Source: Candidatus Gastranaerophilales bacterium
GTDB lineage: Bacteria; Cyanobacteriota; Vampirovibrionia; Gastranaerophilales; Gastranaerophilaceae
DNA length: 64,000 nt
NCBI GenBank assembly: GCA_944325635.1
Contig: CALVBD010000003.1
Location: forward strand, 1-64,000
Direction of reading: 5' to 3'
Positions 8,749 through 17,007 of the stretch are shown in pieces; position 1 is the first letter of the stretch; every line of letters starts with the position of its first letter. A program made the position numbers and the translations under genes. Under the pieces are notes generated by a model. It was not told the DNA's origin and did not search any database. It saw nothing but the letters and a program-made list of their open reading frames with translations.

Positions 8749-9558
8749 ATGATAGACAAAACAGCCGTAATCCATCCGTCGGCACAAATTGCAGATGATG
8801 CAATCATCGGACCTTATGTAGTTATCGGAGAAAATGTTAAAATAGGAAGCAAAACAAGAGTAATTGCAAATGCATATATTGAATATGCTGAAATCGGCGA
8901 AAGATGTACAATTTCTCCGTTTGCCACAATCGGCTCCGAGCCGCAGGATTTAGGTTATAAAGGCGAACCGACAAAAGTCGTTATAGGCGATGATACAATT
9001 ATTAAAGAAAACGTCACAATCCACCGCGGTGCTGCCTGCGGCGATTTTACAACAAGAATAGGCAACAAATGTCTTTTAATGGTGGGTTCTCACGTTGCTC
9101 ATAACTGTGTTCTTGCCGATCAGGTTATTTTAGCAAACCTCGTAACACTGGGCGGCCACGTTCATGTAGGCTTCGGCGCTTTTGTCGGCGGAATGAGCGT
9201 ATTCCATCAGAATATCCGAATAGGCGATATGGCTATCATAAGCGGATTTTCAGCTTCCCGCCAGGATATTCTTCCATACTCCAAGGGTGAAGGCAGACCT
9301 CCTGTTCCGCGCGGATTAAATGTAGTAGCAATGAAACGCAGAGGGGTTCCGCAGGAAATAAGAACTGCAACAAATGAAGCCTTCAAACTCTTGATTTCGG
9401 AAGAATACAACACAACTCAGGCTATTGAAAAAATTAAAGCTGAAATTCCGATGAACGAATACATTGAAAAAATGATTGATTTTATAAAGACTTCAAAACG
9501 CGGAGTGCTTCTCAAATCACACAAATCAGGTCACGAATCACTCGAAAGTGAAGAATAA
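8749..9558 (+). CDS. lpxA: Acyl-ACP--UDP-N-acetylglucosamine O-acyltransferase LpxA
   Basis: 269 aa, first committed enzyme of lipid A synthesis: it moves a 3-hydroxyacyl chain from ACP to the 3-OH of UDP-GlcNAc. Left-handed beta-helix hexapeptide repeats fill residues 1-185 (VIHPSAQIADDAIIGPYVVI). Family landmarks are IGSEPQDLGYKG (61-72), IHRG (91-94), and GSHVAHNC (113-120) with His118 as the likely catalytic base. The C-terminal helical domain follows. Length is normal for the family. Other lipid A genes are not adjacent; lptB and lptF/G occur at 51.5-53.4 kb. The gene implies an LPS outer membrane. Confidence 0.97.
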   Translation: MIDKTAVIHPSAQIADDAIIGPYVVIGENVKIGSKTRVIANAYIEYAEIGERCTISPFATIGSEPQDLGYKGEPTKVVIGDDTIIKENVTIHRGAACGDFTTRIGNKCLLMVGSHVAHNCVLADQVILANLVTLGGHVHVGFGAFVGGMSVFHQNIRIGDMAIISGFSASRQDILPYSKGEGRPPVPRGLNVVAMKRRGVPQEIRTATNEAFKLLISEEYNTTQAIEKIKAEIPMNEYIEKMIDFIKTSKRGVLLKSHKSGHESLESEE

Positions 9559-9572
9559 TACATAGAGAAATC

Positions 9573-9739
9573 AACATGTAAAGTAAAAAGTTGCCTCAAC
9601 GAAATGAGCAGCAGCTGTTCAGCGAAACTTTTTCAAGGCAAGTGCTGTCTGAGCGTCAGCGAGTTCACTTGCCATAGGTTGAGCTGATTACAAGCTGCTA
9701 GCGAATGCAGTTAACGGTCAACTTTTTATTTTACATGTT
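9573..9739. repeat. 167-bp element with 21-bp terminal inverted repeats (MITE-like)
   Basis: The ends 9573-9593 and 9719-9739 are inverted copies differing at one of 21 positions (aacatgtaaagtaaaaagttg against caactttttattttacatgtt). Inside are further inverted pairs: ggcaagtg (around 9639) with cacttgcc (around 9666), cctcaac with ggttgag, and gcagc with gctgc. No ORF is present. The right end abuts TATAAT (9739-9744), which could serve as the -10 box of the downstream aminopeptidase gene. No clear target-site duplication is visible. Confidence 0.65.
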
Positions 9740-9765
9740 ATAATAGAGTTAAGGGAGGAGCAAAA

Positions 9766-10923
9766 ATGAAAACAATCTGGGATAAATACGCAGAAGTTCT
9801 TGTTGACTATTCTGTTGACGTTCAAAAAGGCGATCTTGTCCAAATCAGAGGAACAAGCGTCTACACAAAAGATTTGGTAAAAGCTGTTTATAAAAGAGTT
9901 CTTGAACGCGGCGGTCATCCTCTGGTCAGAACTTCCATCGAAGATTTGTCCGATACTTTTATAAAATTAGCAAGCGACGAACAACTGGATTACGTTGACC
10001 CGATTACAAAACTTGAATACGAAAAAGTCGATAAATTCATCTCAATCGGCGGTCCTATGAATACAAAAACAATGGCGCACGCTGATATGAAAAAACTTGC
10101 CCGCCGCGGCAAAGCAACAAAAGCTTTATCGGAACTTTTGATGAAACGTTCTGCAGAAGGAAGTGCAAAATGGGTTATCGCTGATGTTCCGACTCACGCT
10201 CTTGCGCAGGAAGCAAAAATGTCTTTTGATGAGTATTCGGAATTTCTTTTCAAATCCTGCTATCTGGATTTGGACGATCCTGTTGCAAAATTAAAAGAAC
10301 TTGATGAAAAACAAACCAAATGGGCAAATTATTTGAACAACGTGAAAAAACTTCATATAGTCGGAGAAAAGACCGATATAACCTTTGGTGTAGAAGGCAG
10401 AAAATGGATTAGCTGTTCGGGATTAAACAACTATCCTGACGGAGAAGTTTTCACATCCCCTGTGGAAGATGATATTAACGGCGAAATCTATTTTGACTTC
10501 CCGCAAATCTACCGCGGAAACGAAGCGCAGGGAGTTCTCCTCACAATTGAAAACGGAAAAATTATAAAAGCAACTGCTGAAAAAGGGGAAGAATTTTTAA
10601 ACGCAATGCTTGATATGGATGAAGGTTCCAGATATATAGGCGAGATTGCAATCGGCACCAATGATGAAATTCAAGAGATTACCGGAAACATTCTTTTTGA
10701 TGAAAAAATCGGCGGAGCAATCCACATGGCAGCAGGTGCTTCATACCCTGAAACCGGCGGTAAAAATGTTTCGGGGCTTCACTGGGATTTGATTAAAAAT
10801 ATGAAGCCGACCACTCATCCGGCCTCCGGCAGCTCTCCTCTGCAAGGCGCGAAGGAAAATACCGGCGGCAAAATTTACGCCGACGGTGTGTTGATTTATG
10901 AAAACGGAAAAATGATTATATAA
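9766..10923 (+). CDS. Aminopeptidase, peptidase family M29 (AmpS/PepS-like)
   Basis: 385 aa, a dinuclear-metal aminopeptidase of the thermophilic AmpT / staphylococcal AmpS type that removes N-terminal residues from peptides in the cytoplasm. Supporting features are the N-terminal YAEVLVDYSVDVQKGDLVQI fold, the SGLNNYPDGEVFTSPVEDDI metal-binding stretch (about 219-238), GEIAIGTNDEI, and the C-terminal HMAAGASYPETGGKN and LHWDLI segments typical of M29. Length is slightly below the usual 400-415 aa. A GGGAGGAG ribosome-binding site precedes ATG and a strong terminator follows directly. Confidence 0.88.
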   Translation: MKTIWDKYAEVLVDYSVDVQKGDLVQIRGTSVYTKDLVKAVYKRVLERGGHPLVRTSIEDLSDTFIKLASDEQLDYVDPITKLEYEKVDKFISIGGPMNTKTMAHADMKKLARRGKATKALSELLMKRSAEGSAKWVIADVPTHALAQEAKMSFDEYSEFLFKSCYLDLDDPVAKLKELDEKQTKWANYLNNVKKLHIVGEKTDITFGVEGRKWISCSGLNNYPDGEVFTSPVEDDINGEIYFDFPQIYRGNEAQGVLLTIENGKIIKATAEKGEEFLNAMLDMDEGSRYIGEIAIGTNDEIQEITGNILFDEKIGGAIHMAAGASYPETGGKNVSGLHWDLIKNMKPTTHPASGSSPLQGAKENTGGKIYADGVLIYENGKMII

Positions 10924-10952
10924 AAAGCGGGATTTATAAATCCCGCTTTTTT
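10922..10952. terminator. Bidirectional intrinsic terminator
   Basis: A perfect hairpin, AAAAAGCGGGATTTA with its complement ending in TTTTTT, sits between the convergent aminopeptidase gene and prepilin A. It can work for both strands. Confidence 0.9.
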
Positions 10953-11755
10953 AGTAAGCAATTTTACCTTCTGCAAGCACCTTTGCCGTACAGGTAGTTC
11001 CGCTGAATTGTGTAGTGCTTTGTGGATTACAGTAATCATTACTGTAAGTTCCTGCCGGAATAAGTCCTTTATTAGTCAGTACAAACGCAAAAATGTCGCG
11101 TCCTACAGTATTAGGTCTTTTGTCACCGTTTGCATCTACCCAGAAAACATAAGCTGATTTGTTATAATTTACACCAAACATGTTAGTCACATAACTGGAA
11201 CCGTGATCATCAATAGATATATTAGTACCGTCTACAAGTTTAAATATAAAAATCCCATCTCCTATTCCTGTTGAATCTCGTCCCACATTTGCGCCTCCGA
11301 GATTTTTGGTAATACCCTTATGCCAGCAGCCTGCGGTATCTTCGCATTCCTTCAAAACTTTTAATTCTGGCTTTATGGCATTGTATACATTTTTCATATT
11401 AGCAGGAGTACCTCCTTCTTCAGGATTTCCGTCCGAAATATCAATGTTCCATGTTTCAAAAAAACCGAGTTTAACCTGTGATTTGACTAATGCCTGTGCG
11501 AGTATGGAGTAATTTTTCTTTAAACTTGCAATAATTGCGGCATCGTTTTGTTTTTGTATAAGTGTCGGAAGTGTTAGTGCCGCAACAATTCCGATAATTC
11601 CTAATGTAATTAAAACCTCTGCTAATGTAAAAGCGTTCCCAATGAATAAAGATTTTTCAAAAATCTTGCACTTTTTATTTTGTATATTGTCGTGACAGAG
11701 CTGTGATTTAGGCTGCCCCCCCCCCCGTAAATCCAGTCATAGCAACAGTTTTCAT
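10951..11755 (-). CDS. Prepilin-like protein A, out of frame across an 11-nt G tract
   Basis: The ATG at 11753-11755 follows a strong AGGAGG and encodes MKTVAMTGFT then Gly codons from a G tract (11716-11726). With 11 G the frame stops at once (TAA). With 10 or 13 G it would read through a 20-30 residue linker into GNAFTLAEVLITLGIIGIVAA, the type IV prepilin/pseudopilin N-terminus, and a globular tail ending ...AEGKIAY. The tail contains DANGDKRPNTVGRDIFAF, a motif shared with the other prepilins here. No ATG, GTG or TTG lies in the pilin frame between the tract and FTLAEV; the first in-frame Met is at 11395-11397, beyond the pilin helix. The linker holds a small hairpin (AAGATTTTT/AAAAATCTT). 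Confidence 0.7.
11716..11726 (-). repeat. 11-bp poly-G tract in prepilin A leader
   Basis: Eleven consecutive C on the plus strand. Length 10 or 13 joins leader and pilin frames; 11 does not. It is the candidate switch for gene 10951-11755. Confidence 0.85.
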
Positions 11756-11812
11756 ACTTTTATCCTCCTTTTATTTATATTATAAATTATTTCGAAGGAA
11801 ATTTCAACATAT

Positions 11813-11839
11813 AAAAAAACGGGATTATAAATCCCGTTT
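11813..11839 (-). terminator. Intrinsic terminator of the 51-aa gene
   Basis: On the minus strand AAACGGGATT-TAT-AATCCCG is followed by seven T. It lies just after the stop of the small gene at 11842-11997 and upstream of prepilin A. Confidence 0.8.
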
Positions 11840-11841
11840 CC

Positions 11842-11997
11842 TTATGCAAGTCCTAAAACTTTTTTATACCACGTAAATGTTTCCAGCTCAATTCCGTTAA
11901 AGGTTGTTTTCATGCATTGCTTTTTCAAATACTTTTCAAACTCATCATTAAATTTTGATTTAGCTTTCCTTGTTTCAGTTTTTGTCATTGTTTCCAT
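11842..11997 (-). CDS. Small basic hypothetical protein, 51 aa
   Basis: The start at 11997 is chosen because AAAGGAGAAGG lies directly upstream; a longer frame begins at 12036 without such a site. The product METMTKTETRKAKSKFNDEF... is Lys/Glu-rich and ends WYKKVLGLA. It has its own terminator, so it is probably a real monocistronic gene. No recognised domain. It lies between prepilin A and acsE (divergent). Confidence 0.6.
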   Translation of the reverse strand: METMTKTETRKAKSKFNDEFEKYLKKQCMKTTFNGIELETFTWYKKVLGLA

Positions 11998-12157
11998 AGA
12001 ACCTTCTCCTTTTGTTTCCATTAGTTTAAATATCATTTACACCCCTGTTTAATGTTGTTATTATAACGTGTGATAGAAAATTTTACTACTACCTAAAAGA
12101 ATTAGTTTTTTGTTTTAACTCTCAGGGATTAGGTTTCAGGCGTTAATTTTTGTAAAT

Positions 12158-12187
12158 TTTACACTTTCTCAAGTTTTATGGTATATT
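12158..12187 (+). promoter_or_regulatory. Possible leaderless promoter of acsE
   Basis: TTTACA (12158-12163), an 18-nt spacer, and TATATT (12182-12187) stand 6 nt before the ATG at 12194. There is no Shine-Dalgarno sequence, so transcription could begin at the start codon. Confidence 0.45.
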
Positions 12188-12193
12188 TTAAAT

Positions 12194-13114
12194 ATGATTT
12201 TAATAGGTGAAAATATTCATATAATTTCAAAATCCGTAAGAGAAGCACTGGAATGCAGAAATGATGATTTTATTAAAGGTTTAATCGACATTCAAAGCAA
12301 TATGGATTATGCGGATTTAAATGTCGGACCCGCGAGAGGAAAACTTGAAGGGATTTTGCCCTGGCTCTGCGAACTTGTTGAAGGAAATTCAAAATTGAAA
12401 ATCTCGTTTGATACAACAAATTCAGATGAGATGGAACGCGGGCTTCGGGTTTGTAAAAATACAGAGAATGCATTTTTAAACAGTACGGGAAAAGATGAGC
12501 CGCGGCTTGGAAATATGACCGATATGGCAGCGGAATACGGGTGCAATTTAATAGCCCTCACTATGGGAAAAGAAACAGGTATTCCGAAAACCGCAGATGG
12601 TCGATTGGAAATTGCGTTTGAAATTTATGAAAAATGTTTGGAAAAAGGTATAGATGCTTCCAAAATATATTTTGACCCGCTAATTTTACCTGTCAGTGTC
12701 GAGCAATCTCAGGCAATGGAAGCTATTAATACAATAAAGATGATTAAAGAAAGTTTTGACCCTCCTGTGAATACGGTCGTCGGATTATCAAATATATCTA
12801 ACGGTTCACCAAAGGAATTAAGACCTTTAATAAACCGTGTTTTTGCAGTACTAGCTTACGGTGCAGGACTTGACGCAGCAATCATTGATGCAAAAGATTT
12901 TGAACTTGTCAGAATTATGAAAATGCTTTCAGAAAACAATCCGCAAAATTCAACTGATGAATTATACATAAAACTATCAGAAATGATAAGAGATTTTTCC
13001 GATACTGACTCGATAGATTATGATAAAAATGACGAAACACAATCCCGCATAATCAAGACAGCTAATATACTTACAGGCAAAAAAATATATTCCCACAGCT
13101 TTACACAAATATGA
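12194..13114 (+). CDS. acsE: Methyltetrahydrofolate:corrinoid/iron-sulfur protein methyltransferase (AcsE)
   Basis: 306 aa, pterin-binding TIM barrel that moves the N5-methyl group of methyl-H4folate onto the cobalt of the CFeSP. Pterin-site motifs are in the expected order: ISFDTTN (Asp73), FLNSTGKD (Asn96), YFDPLILPVS (Asp161) and VVGLSNISNG (Asn200). These correspond to Asp75, Asn96, Asp160 and Asn199 of the Moorella enzyme. The C-terminus is longer than the roughly 262 aa of that enzyme by about 40 residues. It is 7.5 kb from acsC/acsD, its expected partners, and no other Wood-Ljungdahl gene lies near it. Possibly leaderless. Confidence 0.9.
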   Translation: MILIGENIHIISKSVREALECRNDDFIKGLIDIQSNMDYADLNVGPARGKLEGILPWLCELVEGNSKLKISFDTTNSDEMERGLRVCKNTENAFLNSTGKDEPRLGNMTDMAAEYGCNLIALTMGKETGIPKTADGRLEIAFEIYEKCLEKGIDASKIYFDPLILPVSVEQSQAMEAINTIKMIKESFDPPVNTVVGLSNISNGSPKELRPLINRVFAVLAYGAGLDAAIIDAKDFELVRIMKMLSENNPQNSTDELYIKLSEMIRDFSDTDSIDYDKNDETQSRIIKTANILTGKKIYSHSFTQI

Positions 13115-13156
13115 TTTTTTGCTAATATACTGTTAAAAGTATAGGGGGAATTAATC

Positions 13157-15217
13157 ATTAATAAACGTTTAATTTTATCGGCATTATTACTTTGTTCAAC
13201 TGTTTTACCAAACTATGCGGCAATGACGCCTCAGGCAAATATGCTCTACCAGCAGGCCTGCACTCTTGAATATCAAAAAGATTTGCAAGGCGCTGTTAAT
13301 AAGATATTAGAGGCTATTAAAATTGCCGGGGATGACCCTATGCTTTATACCAAACTTGCCGGAATTTATACGGATATGGATAAGTTTGACGAAGCTATAG
13401 CCGCTTATGAAAAAGTTGTAAAACTCCGTCCTAATGATGCATTCGTTTATATAAGTTTAGGAAATATTTACGAAACCCAAGGCAAATACACAGAAGCACT
13501 CGGGGCTTACAAAAGCGCACTGCAGATTTTTCCTGAATATAAATTCAACTATCTCAATATTGCAAATGTTCAATATCAACTAAAAGATTATAAAAGCGCT
13601 ATAGAAAATTACAATATGTTTTTAGGCACTTACTCGCAGCACGCGGAAGCCCGTAAAAATCTTGCAGCAACATATCTTGCAAATAATAATCCGGATAAAG
13701 CCGCTGCTGAATATGAAATTTTATACCAGAAAAATCCTCAAGGTTTTGATGATTATTATAACTATGGAACAGCGCTTTTTGAAACAAAAAATTATGAGCA
13801 GGCTGCAGTAATGCTTGAAAAAGCCATAGAACGCGATAACGAAAACACTTCTGCACATGTAAGCCTTGCGCTTTCTTACCAGGAATTAGAAAAAAATGAC
13901 CTTGCTCTTGCCCAGTATGAAGTAATTTTTAAACAAAAACCAAATCTTCAATCTCTGAGATTTGATTATGCAAACCTGCTTGCTGATATGGAGAAAAACA
14001 CTGAAGCAATTGAGCAATATAAAAAATATCTTACAAGTTTCCCTAATGATGGCAGAGCTTACAAAAACATGGGGATTGTCTATAAACGCACCAAAAATTA
14101 TAAGCTTGCAATAGAAAATTACGAAAAAGCCATCACTCTGAATACAAGTGATGCTGATATGAAAAAGGATCTTGCGGGATGTTATCACATGCTAAAAGAT
14201 TATCCGAATGCTATTAAATATTACGATGAAGTTCTTGCCGTTGACAAAGATAATTATGATGTAAAAGTAAACAAAGCAATTGCCCTCCATGCAATGAAAA
14301 AATACGACGATGCAATTGCCTTATACAATGATTTATTAACAGTCAAAAGCAGTGACGTCGTAGAAAATAATTTGACAGAAGCACTCGTTTCCCAAGGAAA
14401 TGAAGATTTAAATCTTCACAACTACTCAAAAGCAACTGAAGAATTTATTAAAGCAATTTCCCGCGGAACAAAAGACAGTGCTGCATACTTCGGACTCGCT
14501 AAAGCCTATCGCGCCTGCAAAATTAATGATAAAGCCACAGAATATTATGAAAAAGCGATTGCCATGGATCCCGAAAAAACAATTTACAGTGAAGAATATG
14601 CAGAATTTATAGCAGAAACATCCGCACCGGCCAAGACAACTACTATAAACGAAACATCGTCAGCTGAACCTGAAATTCTTCCGGCTGTCACAATAAAAGA
14701 TGAAGCTGCTGAAAAAGCTCAGCAGCAACAAGCGGAAACCGCGGAAAAAGAAAAAATCGCAAAAAGCAAAGAATTTATAACGCTTGCTGATGAAAATTAC
14801 AAAGCAAAACAGTATGAGGCTTCAATAAAAAATTACAAAGAAGCTCTTGCATTAAATCCTTCTGATGAAGTAACACTTTTAAAAATCGGAAATATCTATA
14901 AACTTCAGGATGATGAACAAAATGCCTTAGATTTTTACAAAAAAGCAATCTTTGTAAACCCTTCATATACGGACGGTTGGTTCAATTTAGGGCTTGTTTA
15001 CGCTTCACAAAAAAATGTTGCAGAAAGCAAAAAATGTTTTGAAGAAGTAATTAAAATTGACCCGCAATACGCCTATGCATACTATGCGCTCGGACTTGCT
15101 TACGAAACAGAAAAAAATAACGCTGAAGCAGTTAAAAATTACAACCTGTTTTTGAAATATACAAAAGATCAGGATGCAATTCAAGATGTCCAAAATAAAC
15201 TTAAAAAATTACAATAA
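13157..15217 (+). CDS. Exported tetratricopeptide-repeat protein with an apparent AUU start
   Basis: From 13157 the frame encodes NKRLILSALLLCSTVLPNYAA, a good signal peptide, but its only plausible start is ATT at 13157-13159, 8 nt after GGGGG. The frame is closed by TAG at 13142 and has no ATG, GTG or TTG before the ATG at 13223, which would lose the signal. About 12 TPR units follow (e.g. AIAAYEKVVKLRPNDAFVYI, AIENYEKAITLNTSDADMKK). A charged Ala/Gln/Glu linker (about 485-530) separates them from three more TPRs at the C-terminus. A periplasmic scaffold role is likely. The stop overlaps the next gene (TAATG). Confidence 0.85.
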   Translation: MNKRLILSALLLCSTVLPNYAAMTPQANMLYQQACTLEYQKDLQGAVNKILEAIKIAGDDPMLYTKLAGIYTDMDKFDEAIAAYEKVVKLRPNDAFVYISLGNIYETQGKYTEALGAYKSALQIFPEYKFNYLNIANVQYQLKDYKSAIENYNMFLGTYSQHAEARKNLAATYLANNNPDKAAAEYEILYQKNPQGFDDYYNYGTALFETKNYEQAAVMLEKAIERDNENTSAHVSLALSYQELEKNDLALAQYEVIFKQKPNLQSLRFDYANLLADMEKNTEAIEQYKKYLTSFPNDGRAYKNMGIVYKRTKNYKLAIENYEKAITLNTSDADMKKDLAGCYHMLKDYPNAIKYYDEVLAVDKDNYDVKVNKAIALHAMKKYDDAIALYNDLLTVKSSDVVENNLTEALVSQGNEDLNLHNYSKATEEFIKAISRGTKDSAAYFGLAKAYRACKINDKATEYYEKAIAMDPEKTIYSEEYAEFIAETSAPAKTTTINETSSAEPEILPAVTIKDEAAEKAQQQQAETAEKEKIAKSKEFITLADENYKAKQYEASIKNYKEALALNPSDEVTLLKIGNIYKLQDDEQNALDFYKKAIFVNPSYTDGWFNLGLVYASQKNVAESKKCFEEVIKIDPQYAYAYYALGLAYETEKNNAEAVKNYNLFLKYTKDQDAIQDVQNKLKKLQ

Positions 15218-15633
15218 TGAAAAAATTTATCTTACTTTTTACAGCCTTAATAACTTTATTTACAACAACCGCATGTATAGATATGGGCGACAAGCCTGCA
15301 ATCCTCTTTAACAAAAACCCGATTACAAAAGAAAACGTAATGGATTATTCTTCCGTGTTCAAACCGAATGTCCGTATTTACTATCTTATCTTAATGCCGA
15401 AGAAAGTTCATTCAAGATATATTTACATCCAAATAATTAAAAAAGATAATGATATGGAACGCCTCGGGTATAAACTATACTGGGCAAATACAGTCAGATT
15501 AAAGGATGAAGAAGTATACTATTATGACGACTATATAGTAATAGGTCAGCCCGGAGCCTATGTTATGAAAGTTTATTCAAAAGACCGTCCGACAGAACCT
15601 TTGACTATGGCTCAGTTTTTTGTACGGGAATAA
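15217..15633 (+). CDS. Small lipoprotein, hypothetical
   Basis: 138 aa. A type II signal peptide, MKKFILLFTALITLFTTTAC, puts the lipobox Cys at position 20. The mature part is Tyr-rich beta-like sequence (IYYLILMPKKVHSRYIYIQI, VYYYDDYIVIGQPGAYVMKV). It starts on the stop codon of the exported TPR gene, so the two are translated together and may act together in the periplasm. No known domain. Confidence 0.8.
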   Translation: MKKFILLFTALITLFTTTACIDMGDKPAILFNKNPITKENVMDYSSVFKPNVRIYYLILMPKKVHSRYIYIQIIKKDNDMERLGYKLYWANTVRLKDEEVYYYDDYIVIGQPGAYVMKVYSKDRPTEPLTMAQFFVRE

Positions 15634-15654
15634 AATTTCTGCTTTAATAAATTC

Positions 15655-15732
15655 TTTTGGGTGTATTTGTTTTCGAAACGATAGCGAGAGCATATGCGGA
15701 AGAGTGTTGAGAAAATAAACATACGCCCAAAA
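15655..15732. repeat. 78-bp hairpin element, copy 1 of a conserved-core family
   Basis: Outer arms (ttttgggtgtatttg and caaacatacgcccaaaa type) enclose the core TTTTCGAAACGATAGCG...GCGGAAGAGTGTTGAGAAAAT. The same core occurs at 35373-35451 with unrelated arms. A 12-bp direct repeat, ATAAATTCTTTT, flanks it at 15647-15658 and 15738-15749, as a target-site duplication would. No coding potential. Confidence 0.65.
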
Positions 15733-15810
15733 TTTTTATAAATTCTTTTCTTATGGAAGGCTTCTTTTATAATGGTCCTGCGCGCAAGAGAGAGTAGAAT
15801 TTTTACATGA

Positions 15811-15844
15811 AAAAAGCCTCCTGTTATATGAAGGAGACTTTTTT
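15811..15844. terminator. Terminator after the GGGtGRT gene (minus), possibly bidirectional
   Basis: Arms AGCCTCCT and AGGAGACT (one mismatch) are flanked by A and T runs, 23 nt past the stop of the minus-strand gene. Confidence 0.7.
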
Positions 15845-15866
15845 ATTAATTTTTACTGGTACCTGC

Positions 15867-16871
15867 TTACTTAGCAAGAGCGCCTGCTACTGCTACTGCA
15901 ACAGCAACGGTTGCACCAACCATAGGGTTATTACCCATACCTATAATACCCATCATTTCTACGTGTGCAGGAACTGATGATGAACCTGCAAACTGAGCAT
16001 CACCGTGCATTCTGCCCATAGTATCAGTCATACCGTATGACGCAGGCCCTGCTGCTACGTTATCAGGGTGAAGTGTTCTTCCTGTTCCACCGCCTGATGC
16101 TACAGAGAAGTATTTTCTTCCGTTTTCCCAGCACCATTTTTTATAAGTACCGGCTACAGGGTGTTGGAAACGTGTAGGGTTAGTTGAGTTACCTGTAATA
16201 GAAACATCAACACCTTCATGAATCATGATAGCAACACCTTCTGATACATCATCTGCACCGTAGCATTTAACTTTTGCTCTTTCACCATCTGAGAACGGCT
16301 GTTCTTTAACGATTTTTAATTCGCCTGTTTTATAGTTGTACTGTGTTTCAACAGAAGTAAAGCCGTTAATTCTTGAGATAATGTATGCAGCGTCTTTACC
16401 AAGACCGTTCAAGATTACTCTCAAAGGTTCTTTTCTAACTTTGTTAGCATTTCTTGCAATACCGATAGCACCTTCAGCAGCAGCGAAAGATTCGTGACCG
16501 GCTAAGAAACAGAAACATTTTGTTTCTTCTCTCAAAAGCATAGCGCCTAAGTTACCGTGACCTAAGCCAACTTTTCTTGTATCACCAACTGAACCCGGAA
16601 CACAAAATGCCTGCAAGCCTTCACCAATTAAGCTTGCGGCTTCTGCTGCATCTTTAGCACCTTTTTTAATTGCAATTGCAGCACCTAATGTATATGCCCA
16701 AACAGCATTTTCAAATGCGATAGGCTGAATTCCTTTAACGATTTCTTCAACATTAACACCTTTAGAATCGCATAAAGCTTTAGCGTCTTCTAAAGATTTG
16801 AAACCGTACTCAGGCAAAACTTTATTTAATTTAGCCTGACGTCTGTCTTGTCCTTCAAATTTTACTGTCAT
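15867..16871 (-). CDS. GGGtGRT family protein
   Basis: 334 aa, matching the uncharacterised GGGtGRT family named after the motif GGGTGRT, seen here in VASGGGTGRTLHPDNVAAGP. Other conserved stretches are VGLGHGNLGAMLLREETKCF, FLAGHESFAAAEGAIGIARN, and the glycine-rich tail MGIIGMGNNPMVGATVAVAV. It has no signal peptide. In anaerobes the family is typically found beside a NifU-like scaffold, as here (17008-17712, same strand, 136 nt apart). A link to iron-sulfur metabolism is an inference from this pairing. Codon choice looks like that of a highly expressed gene. Confidence 0.88.
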   Translation of the reverse strand: MTVKFEGQDRRQAKLNKVLPEYGFKSLEDAKALCDSKGVNVEEIVKGIQPIAFENAVWAYTLGAAIAIKKGAKDAAEAASLIGEGLQAFCVPGSVGDTRKVGLGHGNLGAMLLREETKCFCFLAGHESFAAAEGAIGIARNANKVRKEPLRVILNGLGKDAAYIISRINGFTSVETQYNYKTGELKIVKEQPFSDGERAKVKCYGADDVSEGVAIMIHEGVDVSITGNSTNPTRFQHPVAGTYKKWCWENGRKYFSVASGGGTGRTLHPDNVAAGPASYGMTDTMGRMHGDAQFAGSSSVPAHVEMMGIIGMGNNPMVGATVAVAVAVAGALAK

Positions 16872-16937
16872 TTTATTTTCCTCTTAATTTGTTACTTGTT
16901 TTTATTCATGCTACCCAAATTGATTTTTATAAAATTG

Positions 16938-17004
16938 GGTACATAGAGGTTTACCCCTCACCCGGGACTTCATCCCACCCTCTCCCTCAAGGGGCGAGGG
17001 TAAA
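16938..17004. repeat. R3-type palindromic repeat between co-directional genes
   Basis: 'cccctcacccgggacttcatcccaccctctccctcaaggggcgaggg' type sequence, nearly the same as at 37388-37435. It separates the NifU-like and GGGtGRT genes. Confidence 0.65.
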
Positions 17005-17007
17005 TAA

